6,196 bases of DNA, from contig JAIEQQ010000457.1 of the NCBI GenBank assembly GCA_019747615.1, positions 1 to 6,196 on the forward strand, given 5' to 3'. How positions within the stretch are numbered: position 1 is the first letter of the stretch; the number at the start of each line of letters is the position of its first letter. The notes beneath the pieces are model-generated. The model had not been told where the DNA came from. It searched no databases and saw only the letters and a list, made by a program, of their open reading frames with translations. A program made the translations under genes and the position numbers. Source of the stretch: Phycisphaerales bacterium. GTDB taxonomy: Bacteria; Planctomycetota; Phycisphaerae; Phycisphaerales; UBA1924. Positions 1 to 4,928 of the stretch are shown here, in pieces.

Positions 1-2
1 CG

Positions 3-926
3 GCTCGCGTGGACGATCCGGACTACTTCGCCGGTAGCCCGTTCTACGGCTCGCTGGACGCTGGCCAAATCCCCACTAAGCGATTCGTCCCGTTCCATGA
101 CAGCGACACCACCGTGCCTGGCGGAAACGGCCGCTTCGACCAGATCGCGCCGGGCACCGCTGGCGTTGACCCGCACGTCGGCTCCGGCATCCCCTTCGGC
201 CTCGACATCATCAACCAGTTCCGCACCACCTCCGTCGGCAGCACCGTTCTGCCCGTGCCCGGCGTGGTCAACATCAACACCGCCTCGCGCAGCGTCCTGA
301 GCACGCTGCCGTTCTTTGCGATCGATCATGATCCCCTTGCTAGGAACACGCGGCCATTCCTGAATGACGCCGCCAAACAAGACTTCAAGCGTGATATGGC
401 GGCGTACGCCATCGCATATCGCGACAAGACCCGTGCGATCATGCCCACGCGCGGCACCAACACCTGGGTCGACTATCGCGACGACCGCGGCGGCATCGCC
501 AACAACATCGCAACCGGCGACGACTCCGGACGCCGCCGGACCACCGGCGTGTCCGCTCTCCGCGAGGCACCTGGTTTCCAGTCCATCGGCGAACTCCTGG
601 CGGCGACCGTTGACACGCGAACCGCTGGTGATCCGCAGGCGATCGCTGGCTTCACCAAGCCCTCGAACGACGTCTCCGATTTCTATGGCATGGACACTGA
701 CATCGCCAGCAAGATGCTCGCGACCGCCAGCGTCCGTAGCGACACCTTCGCGGTCTGGTTCACGATGGACGGCTATCGCGAGTCAGACACGCAGGGCCTG
801 GAGATCACCGACCCGCTGGTGCCGACGATCCGCAAGCGGTACGTGATGGTGGTGGACCGCAGCAACGTGACGGAGAAGGGCCAGTCGCCGCGCGTGCTGC
901 TGTTCCGCGAACTTCCCACGGAGTAA
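3..926 (+). CDS. GspK-like / helix-hairpin-helix pilus or type II secretion protein, C-terminal part (5' cut by window)
   Basis: The frame is open to the left edge, so this is the C-terminal ~307 residues of a larger protein; the GTG at 9 is probably an internal valine. Counting from that GTG, residues 85-103 contain GVVNINTASRSVLSTLP, the NINTA..VL..LP signature seen in GspK-type minor pseudopilins and helix-hairpin-helix proteins. It is followed by an AYAIAYRDKTR helix (132-142), an FQSIGELLAA segment (190-199) resembling the GspK 'F.s..eL' element, and SVRSDTFAVWFTMDGYR (241-257), which resembles the conserved 'v.S..F.v' strand of that family. The tail RYVMVVDRS...RVLLFRELP looks like a final beta hairpin. 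Known family role: GspK caps the pseudopilus tip in the periplasm. That this protein works in a pilus or secretion machine is inference, because its N-terminal membrane anchor is outside the window. It ends with TAA, and no clear terminator follows. Confidence 0.6.
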   Translation, partial: ARVDDPDYFAGSPFYGSLDAGQIPTKRFVPFHDSDTTVPGGNGRFDQIAPGTAGVDPHVGSGIPFGLDIINQFRTTSVGSTVLPVPGVVNINTASRSVLSTLPFFAIDHDPLARNTRPFLNDAAKQDFKRDMAAYAIAYRDKTRAIMPTRGTNTWVDYRDDRGGIANNIATGDDSGRRRTTGVSALREAPGFQSIGELLAATVDTRTAGDPQAIAGFTKPSNDVSDFYGMDTDIASKMLATASVRSDTFAVWFTMDGYRESDTQGLEITDPLVPTIRKRYVMVVDRSNVTEKGQSPRVLLFRELPTE

Positions 927-952
927 AGCGTGCCGGCTCGCACCCGCTCGAC

Positions 953-958
953 TACGCT
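953..958 (+). promoter_or_regulatory. Putative -10 element (TACGCT) of tRNA-Pro
   Basis: TACGCT fits the TANNNT form of a bacterial -10 hexamer and lies 21 bases before the tRNA, so transcription would start near 964-966 and leave a short leader for RNase P to remove. The same hexamer precedes the transporter gene at 4917. No convincing -35 hexamer is visible 16-18 bases upstream, so this rests on position and similarity alone. Confidence 0.35.
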
Positions 959-979
959 TGCATGCGCCACTGGCGTGTG

Positions 980-1053
980 CAGGGTGTAGCTCAGCTTGGT
1001 AGAGCGATTGGTTTGGGTCCAATAGGCCGCAGGTTCGAATCCTGTCACCCTGA
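980..1053 (+). tRNA. tRNA-Pro (anticodon TGG)
   Basis: A complete 74-nt cloverleaf can be folded by eye. The acceptor stem CAGGGTG (980-986) pairs with CACCCTG (1046-1052). The D stem is GCTC/GAGC (989-992 with 1002-1005). The anticodon stem ATTGG/CCAAT (1007-1011 with 1019-1023) has loop TTTGGGT, giving anticodon TGG at 1014-1016. The variable loop is 5 nt. The T stem GCAGG/CCTGT (1029-1033 with 1041-1045) has loop TTCGAAT. The discriminator is A1053. The first pair C1-G72 and the A73 discriminator are the usual bacterial tRNA-Pro identity features. Position 37 is G, as expected. The CCA tail is not encoded (TTC follows), so it must be added by nucleotidyltransferase. This species reads CCA, CCG and probably the other proline codons through U34. 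Confidence 0.97.
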
Positions 1054-1075
1054 TTCTGCTGGCGAGTTTAAACCG

Positions 1076-1468
1076 ATGCAGCGGAACTCTGAACCAACGA
1101 CACCCGTCGATGCCTACAAAGGCATCATTGATCAGTTGGTCCGTGAAACGAGCGCGAGTATCGCCGAGCGGCTGGTTCGCGAGTCAGGCAGATATTCCAA
1201 CGCACCCGATGACGGTGCGATGAACGAGTTCGTCGCGTCGCTGAGTCAACCGCAACGAGAACTTCTCGCGAAGATGCTCGGGCGTCAGCGAGTTTGCGCA
1301 ATCCACGATGTGCTCGCCGCGATGACGTGGTGGCTGCAATGTCGAGACGTTGCGTTGACCTTTCGTGGCGAAGCCATGCCGGTCGAGTTGAGCGGCATGG
1401 GACTTCACGGCGACTACTTGGCACGGCTCGACGGTTGGGAGTGGCCGTCAATGGGGAAGACCTGCTAG
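1076..1468 (+). CDS. Conserved protein of unknown function (resembles DUF6547)
   Basis: A 130-aa soluble protein starting at ATG 1076. The frame is open further upstream, but that extension would run through the tRNA gene and is not real. Visible features: DAYKGIIDQLV (12-22), a mainly helical middle, QRELLAKML (60-68), AIHDVLAAMTWW (75-86), and a striking conserved-looking C-terminus MPVELSGMGLHGDYLARLDG (101-120) followed by WEWP. I recall this combination (short helical protein, 'SGMGLHGDY..RLDGWEWP' ending) from a small family of unknown function; the DUF6547 name is from memory and was not searched. There is no signal peptide or membrane segment. Only 22 bases separate it from the tRNA, and there is neither a Shine-Dalgarno nor a TANNNT close to the ATG, so it may depend on the tRNA promoter. 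A hand count of its first 50 codons gives about 64% G/C at third positions, against about 78-86% in its neighbours, so it may have been acquired. Confidence 0.85.
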   Translation: MQRNSEPTTPVDAYKGIIDQLVRETSASIAERLVRESGRYSNAPDDGAMNEFVASLSQPQRELLAKMLGRQRVCAIHDVLAAMTWWLQCRDVALTFRGEAMPVELSGMGLHGDYLARLDGWEWPSMGKTC

Positions 1469-1525
1469 CAGCAAACCTTCACGTGGTACCGAACGTCTTA
1501 TCCATCAGCCACATTGAGCCGACCG

Positions 1526-1828
1526 ATGATCGAAAAGTGGCTCACACCGTGGGATCCGATTCAGCGCGAGGACGAGCGTCTCGGGATGCAGTCGGCGCTC
1601 GCCCGAGAGATCGATGTCGACCATCCGCTCTGGGGCCTCGCCGTCGTCGCGATCGCGCGGCGTCAAGACAACGACGACGTGCTTTTCAGCCTCGCGGACG
1701 GGCGCCTCGCCGTCGTTCACCTCTGTTGGGCAGGAAAGAAAGAGAAGCCGCCATTCCCATGGACGACGCTCTATATGAACGAAGAGGCGTTCGTTCGCAA
1801 CGGCATGATCGATGACTGCGAGAAATAG
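1526..1828 (+). CDS. Small conserved protein of unknown function
   Basis: A 100-aa soluble protein. The ATG at 1526 is chosen because it gives the usual-looking N-terminus MIEKWLTPWDP; a TTG at 1514 would add four residues. Recognisable segments are LAREIDVDHPLWGLAVVAI (25-43), ARRQDNDDVLFSL (44-56) and LAVVHLCWAG (61-70), then a proline-rich PPFPWTTLY (75-83). Small bacterial proteins with 'HPL.G....AIARR.D.DDVLF.L..G..AVVHL.W' are common and widespread but have no assigned function that I know of. It is 57 bases downstream of the preceding gene in the same direction, so the two could share a transcript. No Shine-Dalgarno or clear promoter is visible. Third-position GC is near that of the bulk genes (about 80% in the first 50 codons). 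Confidence 0.82.
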   Translation: MIEKWLTPWDPIQREDERLGMQSALAREIDVDHPLWGLAVVAIARRQDNDDVLFSLADGRLAVVHLCWAGKKEKPPFPWTTLYMNEEAFVRNGMIDDCEK

Positions 1829-1902
1829 AAAAACTAGAGACAGTGCGTTCAGCTCGCTGTTCCGGTCAAGACGTCGTGGCTGGTTTGCCTTTGACATTCG
1901 GA

Positions 1903-2298
1903 TCAAATGCTGTCCCGTGCGCGGCGTCCGATGCAGAGCGGGATGACCGCAAACAGGACTTGGCCCGCGAGGCCGATCGCTCCCGCAGTCTTGAACAGCG
2001 ACGCGACGAACTCGCCAGGCCCGATCCCCCGCAGCCAGGACATCAGCAGCTCAGTGCTCAGAAGCATGGTGAACGCGAGCAGGCCGATCAAAAGGCGGCG
2101 CGCCGCTCCGGCGTCTGGCGCGAATCGCCCGAGGACCCAGCGCGCGATGAGGAATGAGGCCAGGAGGATGAACGGTGCCTCGATCAGCACCGCCGCGACC
2201 TCTCCAACGCGCGGCACGAGAAGAAGCGTGCGAATCGACCCGAGGACAAACCCGACGGCAAACGTGAGAGCGAAGTACAGGAGGGCTGGCTTGAGCAT
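1903..2298 (-). CDS. Small four-helix integral membrane protein, function unknown
   Basis: A 131-aa protein starting at ATG 2298. The frame extends 58 codons further upstream, but that part is Arg/Ala-rich and non-conserved in look, while MLKPALLYFALTFAVGFVLG is a natural membrane-protein start. Four hydrophobic segments are visible at about 3-22, 34-55, 69-89 and 104-123, with charged loops between (RVGE, GRFAPDAGAARR, RGIGPGEF) and an Arg-rich C-tail. The 'LLYFAL.F..GFVLG.IR.L.LVPR.GE.AA.L.E.P' N-terminus resembles a widespread family of small uncharacterised inner-membrane proteins; I know no function for it. It is convergent with the gene ending at 1828 (74-base gap) and divergent from the methyltransferase. 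A TAGAGT hexamer 5 bases before the ATG, with no Shine-Dalgarno, suggests a leaderless message. Confidence 0.82.
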   Translation of the reverse strand: MLKPALLYFALTFAVGFVLGSIRTLLLVPRVGEVAAVLIEAPFILLASFLIARWVLGRFAPDAGAARRLLIGLLAFTMLLSTELLMSWLRGIGPGEFVASLFKTAGAIGLAGQVLFAVIPLCIGRRARDSI

Positions 2299-2303
2299 GA
2301 GCG

Positions 2304-2309
2304 ACTCTA
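2304..2309 (-). promoter_or_regulatory. Putative leaderless -10 element (TAGAGT) for the 1903-2298 gene
   Basis: On the minus strand, TAGAGT is followed by five bases (CGCTC) and then the ATG at 2298. A -10 hexamer at this distance would place the transcription start at or next to the A of ATG. It fits TANNNT, and the same geometry recurs upstream of 2475 and 4675. No -35 match is seen. Confidence 0.45.
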
Positions 2310-2333
2310 CACATCGCACGCGAGCAGGAGACT

Positions 2334-2367
2334 CGTGCCGGGTTCCAACCCGCTCACGGCCGGCACG
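2334..2367. repeat. 8-bp inverted repeat in the divergent promoter region
   Basis: CGTGCCGG (2334-2341) and its exact reverse complement CCGGCACG (2360-2367) flank an 18-base spacer. Overlapping the left arm is a second small palindrome, GGGTTCCAACCC (2340-2351). The element sits between two divergent genes, 36 bases from one start and 107 from the other. If both messages are leaderless it lies outside both transcripts, which would make it more likely a DNA-binding site than an RNA hairpin. No T-run follows, so it is not a classical terminator. Chance occurrence in GC-rich DNA is possible. Confidence 0.3.
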
Positions 2368-2461
2368 CACAGATCTTGAGGCGACCGCCGCCGGCGGGGC
2401 TCTGCATGCTGAACAAGTGATCGCAGTCCATTGAAACCAACCATTTCGCAGCGCAGGCCGG

Positions 2462-2467
2462 TATCCT
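2462..2467 (+). promoter_or_regulatory. Putative leaderless -10 element (TATCCT) for the methyltransferase
   Basis: TATCCT is followed by seven bases (CGCACCC) and the ATG at 2475, so initiation would fall on the start codon itself. There is no purine-rich Shine-Dalgarno between them. A TTGAAA at 2431-2436 is too far away (25-base spacer) to be a standard -35. Confidence 0.5.
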
Positions 2468-2474
2468 CGCACCC

Positions 2475-3401
2475 ATGAGCGACCATCAACCGCCAGAGAC
2501 CCGCCCGCACTCCGCCGAGTTCTTCAATGACATGCGGGACTTCTGGTGGAACTTGGATTTCCTGCGTCTGACCGCGGAGCGACTGGAGTTCGCTCGCGTT
2601 TCGAACATGCTCGATGTCGGGTGCGGTGTCGGCCACTGGACCAGGGCGCTTGCGCAGGTGCTGCCCGAGAGCACGCGGCTCACGGGCATCGATCGCGAAG
2701 ACCAGTGGGTTCGCGGCGCCGCGGAGCGTGCGGGCCGTGCCGGCCTCGGAGCGAGGTCCGAGTTCGTCAAGGGTGATGCGACCGCGCTGCCGTTCGCCGA
2801 TGAGTCGTTCGATCTCGTGACGTGTCAGACCGTGCTGATGCACTTGCCGGATGCTCGCGTCGGGCTTCGCGAGATGATCCGCGTCACCAAACGCGGCGGC
2901 CTCATCCTCGCCACTGAGCCCTGCAACATGGCCAGCATGGGCGTGTTCAGCAGCGTCACCGACGCATTTCCGACCGACGTCGTCGCCGCGACGCTTCGAT
3001 TTCATCTCACGCTTCAGCGGGGCAAGCGTGCGCTCGGTCTTGGGTTCAACTCCATTGGTGACTTGGTGCCCGGCATGATGGCCGCGCTGGGTGTGCAAGA
3101 CATCCGCGTGTACATGTCCGACCGCGCCGCCCCGATGTACCCGCCCTACGACAAGCCGGATCAACGAGCCGAGATCGCGCAGCTCAAGGACTGGCACGCA
3201 CGCGAGCACTGGGTCTGGGATCGCGCGACGACCAAGAGCTACTACCTCGCCGGCGGCGGCGGCGAGCAAGACTTCGACCAACTCTGGCAGCAGGCCGGCC
3301 GCCAGATGAAGGCCGAGATCGAAGCGATGGACGCCGGCACCTACCACTGCGGCAACGCGAGCATCACCTACCTGGTGTCGGGGCGGAGGGCGAGCGATTG
3401 A
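2475..3401 (+). CDS. SAM-dependent methyltransferase, class I (Methyltransf_11/25 type)
   Basis: A 308-aa cytoplasmic enzyme expected to transfer a methyl group from S-adenosylmethionine to an unknown small molecule. The Rossmann-fold motifs are in order: motif I MLDVGCGVGHW (45-55) binds SAM; LTGIDRED (69-76) carries the acidic residue (D73) for the ribose; GDATALPFADESFDLV (100-115) covers the adenine-contact acid (D101) and post-II strand; LREMIRVTKRGGLILATEP (131-149) is the helix and strand typical of the UbiE/Methyltransf_11 group. The core ends near 150. The remaining ~155 residues are a less familiar, partly helical C-terminal extension with an aromatic and charged stretch (KDWHAREHWVWDR, 238-250), probably the substrate lid. 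That it acts on a small molecule rather than RNA is inferred from the family style. It appears monocistronic. The start is supported by the leaderless-type hexamer just upstream. Confidence 0.92.
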   Translation: MSDHQPPETRPHSAEFFNDMRDFWWNLDFLRLTAERLEFARVSNMLDVGCGVGHWTRALAQVLPESTRLTGIDREDQWVRGAAERAGRAGLGARSEFVKGDATALPFADESFDLVTCQTVLMHLPDARVGLREMIRVTKRGGLILATEPCNMASMGVFSSVTDAFPTDVVAATLRFHLTLQRGKRALGLGFNSIGDLVPGMMAALGVQDIRVYMSDRAAPMYPPYDKPDQRAEIAQLKDWHAREHWVWDRATTKSYYLAGGGGEQDFDQLWQQAGRQMKAEIEAMDAGTYHCGNASITYLVSGRRASD

Positions 3402-3542
3402 GCAGTGTCCGCCGGGGATTTAATGGCTGGGGTTTACGACCGCGCCGCGGCGGGAACAGTGAAGGTGAGGGCGCGTCCGCGGCGTGGCACTGTTGCAAAC
3501 TCACCATGGTTTCACTGAGTAGTTGATTCGACTGCACACACG

Positions 3543-3549
3543 AAAGGGG
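3543..3549 (+). promoter_or_regulatory. Shine-Dalgarno-like site (AAAGGGG) for the 3557 gene
   Basis: AAAGGGG lies seven bases before ATG 3557 and can pair with the 3' end of 16S rRNA. It is the only good ribosome-binding site in the window and fixes this start codon. It also contrasts with the neighbouring genes, which lack one. Confidence 0.5.
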
Positions 3550-3556
3550 CTGGCCA

Positions 3557-4120
3557 ATGGGAATCTACTCGACGTTTTTCCTCGCATCTCCGGCCGATCT
3601 CCCGAAGGCTCTGCCGGGTTGGAAGCTCCCGCTGGCGCTGCCCGTGCGGAGGCAGCGGATCAACCCGTTCACCGGGGCTTCGACTTGGCTTGAGTCGTGC
3701 GAGCCTGACTGGCCTGAAGATCACGAGGACTTGGGCGAAGTCGGATGCACCACGGGCCTCACGGGGTTCGCGAACTGGTCAGTCGAGGAACTCCAGAGCA
3801 TCTATCTACGGCCGCTGTGCAAAGCGCTTGATCTTCCCGCGACGTTCGAGCACGCGATGTACTGTCCGCCTTCCTTGGCGGCAACGCTCGAGGTGATGCC
3901 CGACCGCTTCCTCTTGAAGCTGAGAACGATGGATGTCCACGCGATTGCGGCGCACTGGGCTGCGGCGTTGTCGGCCGACGAGTACACGCACTCCATTTCT
4001 GGGGAGCGCGTATGGTCCGGGTATTCGACCGCTGAAACCGAGGAGATCCTCCGCTCATTGGTCATGCTGGCCCAGAAGGCAACCTCGCGTCAGTCGCTTT
4101 ATCTTCTACTCGAAGCGTGA
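3557..4120 (+). CDS. Uncharacterised 187-aa protein
   Basis: I do not recognise a named family. The protein appears soluble, with no signal peptide or membrane helix. It begins MGIYSTFFLASPADLPKALP, then GWKLPLALPVRR and a NPFTG segment (residues 36-40), followed by an acidic patch (ESCEPDWPEDHEDLGEV, 46-62). The second half is largely helical: SVEELQSIYLRPLCKAL (74-90), LLKLRTMDVHAIAAHWAAAL (119-138), EYTHSISGERVWSGYS (141-156), and TAETEEILRSLVMLAQKA (157-174). The 'MGIYSTFFLA' opening with a helical C-terminal half recalls small proteins that bind partner proteins (immunity or SUKH-like), but there is no adjacent toxin and I would not assign that role. The start is supported by AAAGGGG at 3543. 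The intergenic stretch before it (3402-3556) shows no convincing promoter. It converges on DinB with a 6-base gap. Confidence 0.8.
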   Translation: MGIYSTFFLASPADLPKALPGWKLPLALPVRRQRINPFTGASTWLESCEPDWPEDHEDLGEVGCTTGLTGFANWSVEELQSIYLRPLCKALDLPATFEHAMYCPPSLAATLEVMPDRFLLKLRTMDVHAIAAHWAAALSADEYTHSISGERVWSGYSTAETEEILRSLVMLAQKATSRQSLYLLLEA

Positions 4121-4126
4121 CGCGAA

Positions 4127-4675
4127 TCACGATAGTGCGCGAGCGTCGGGATCGCTGAGCGCCCGCCGCTCAAACATCATCGCGTTGAAGTCCAGGTCTT
4201 CCAGCGGTGGCACGCCCTCGCCCATGAGTCGCAGCATCGTCATCAGTTGCGTGCGATGGTGCACTTCGTGCAGCACCAGTTGCGAGAGTTGCCCCGCCGC
4301 GGTGGTGGTGATGTCGAAACGCTGGCCCTGTTCGTTCGGGAACGAGACCCAGTTCACGCTCCGGCTCCAGTCGCGCTCGCGCTGGATGTATGCCAGCACC
4401 TCGGCCGCTTGGGCTCGCCAGATCGTCTCCATCGCGCTGATCGACGGCGGCGACTCGTACTTGATCGGCCAGCGCTCATACGCCGGTACGTCGCGCGATT
4501 CCAGCCGCTGGAGGTAGTACCACTCGGAGATCATGATGTGCGCCAGCGTCGCGCCGATCGACTTGAGCCCAAACTCGAACTCACGCGCGGCCTGCGCGGG
4601 CGTCAGCGATCGCACGCTGTCGAAGACTCGCTCGCGTGATCGCATCAGATAGGTATACGTCTGGACGGGTTCCAT
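4127..4675 (-). CDS. DinB/YfiT-like four-helix-bundle protein
   Basis: A 182-aa protein of the DinB-like fold (a putative metal-dependent hydrolase or thiol transferase superfamily; not the DNA polymerase IV also called DinB). The three metal-ligand histidines expected for the fold are visible: H46 in ATLAHIMISEWYY (42-54) and the H-x3-H pair H136/H140 in LVLHEVHHRTQL (133-144). The opening helix YTYLMRSRERVFDSVRSL (7-24) followed by TPAQAAREF is typical, and total length fits the family (about 150-180 aa). The last ~20 residues (FERRALSDPDARALS) look like a charged tail. Family members bind a divalent metal, and some use bacillithiol or mycothiol as cofactor; the substrate here cannot be told. 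ATG 4675 is preceded by TATGCT at 5 bases, a leaderless-type promoter. Convergent with the 3557 gene and divergent from the MFS gene. Confidence 0.88.
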   Translation of the reverse strand: MEPVQTYTYLMRSRERVFDSVRSLTPAQAAREFEFGLKSIGATLAHIMISEWYYLQRLESRDVPAYERWPIKYESPPSISAMETIWRAQAAEVLAYIQRERDWSRSVNWVSFPNEQGQRFDITTTAAGQLSQLVLHEVHHRTQLMTMLRLMGEGVPPLEDLDFNAMMFERRALSDPDARALS

Positions 4676-4680
4676 GCCCG

Positions 4681-4686
4681 AGCATA
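4681..4686 (-). promoter_or_regulatory. Putative leaderless -10 element (TATGCT) for the DinB gene
   Basis: Read on the minus strand, TATGCT is followed by CGGGC and then ATG 4675. The 5-base spacing equals that of the gene at 2298. No -35 hexamer is evident; the place where it should be is occupied by the GCGCGG-G-CCGCGC palindrome at 4697-4709. Confidence 0.5.
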
Positions 4687-4696
4687 TCGACGTTCA

Positions 4697-4709
4697 GCGC
4701 GGGCCGCGC
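4697..4709. repeat. 13-bp GC palindrome upstream of the DinB promoter
   Basis: GCGCGG, a single central G, then CCGCGC: a 6-bp perfect inverted repeat placed 11-23 bases upstream of the putative DinB -10, where it would overlap the spacer and -35 position. It could be an operator. A short GC-only palindrome is easily produced by chance in DNA of this composition. The rest of the 253-base divergent gap (4676-4928) shows no RNA gene, repeat or convincing ORF. Confidence 0.15.
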
Positions 4710-4916
4710 CAGGTCAGTTGCGGCACGCCGTGCAGGCTCTGAGTGACTCCGGCCATGATCGCGCAGCCTCCGCTCCTCAGCGACTCGTCGCGCCGGTGTT
4801 GGCGTGTCTGCACGCAGCGGCCGTCCCTCGCTCTGTACGGGTAAGTTCTCGGCCACGCACGCCTCCATACGCACGATCATGCCAGCGGCGTCATCGTCGG
4901 GAGCGTCGAGCCCCGC

Positions 4917-4922
4917 TACGCT
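4917..4922 (+). promoter_or_regulatory. Putative -10 element (TACGCT) for the MFS transporter
   Basis: TACGCT is identical to the hexamer before the tRNA. It is followed by six bases (GCGAAC) and a TTG at 4929 in the transporter frame. If TTG is the start, this is a fourth leaderless arrangement; if the gene starts at ATG 4995, it would give a ~66-base leader. Confidence 0.35.
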
Positions 4923-4928
4923 GCGAAC

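Noticed and set aside
773..1048. Minus-strand ORFs over the end of the first gene and the tRNA
   Set aside because: They are the antisense of a clear tRNA and of a better-supported coding frame, with no recognisable domain.
1029..1053. tRNA 3' end as an att site of an integrated element
   Set aside because: No second copy of the tRNA 3' sequence and no integrase gene are present in the window.
962..1075. Upstream extension of the 1076 gene to a 168-aa reading frame
   Set aside because: It would translate straight through the complete tRNA-Pro gene; the real start is ATG 1076.
2299..2472. 58-codon N-terminal extension of the membrane protein
   Set aside because: Arg/Ala-rich, not membrane-like, and it would cover the whole divergent promoter region up to the methyltransferase start.
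2307..3347. 346-aa minus-strand ORF opposite the methyltransferase
   Set aside because: It is longer than the real gene but has a composition rich in His, Arg and Glu typical of antisense frames; the plus strand has complete ordered methyltransferase motifs.
3443..3452. CGCCGCGGCG palindrome, and a similar CCGCCGGCGG at 2388-2397
   Set aside because: Short GC-only palindromes are common by chance at this base composition.
3455..3494. AACAGTG/CACTGTT 7-bp inverted repeat after the methyltransferase, as a possible terminator
   Set aside because: The loop is 26 bases, there is no T-run, and a repeat of this length is expected about once by chance in such a gap.
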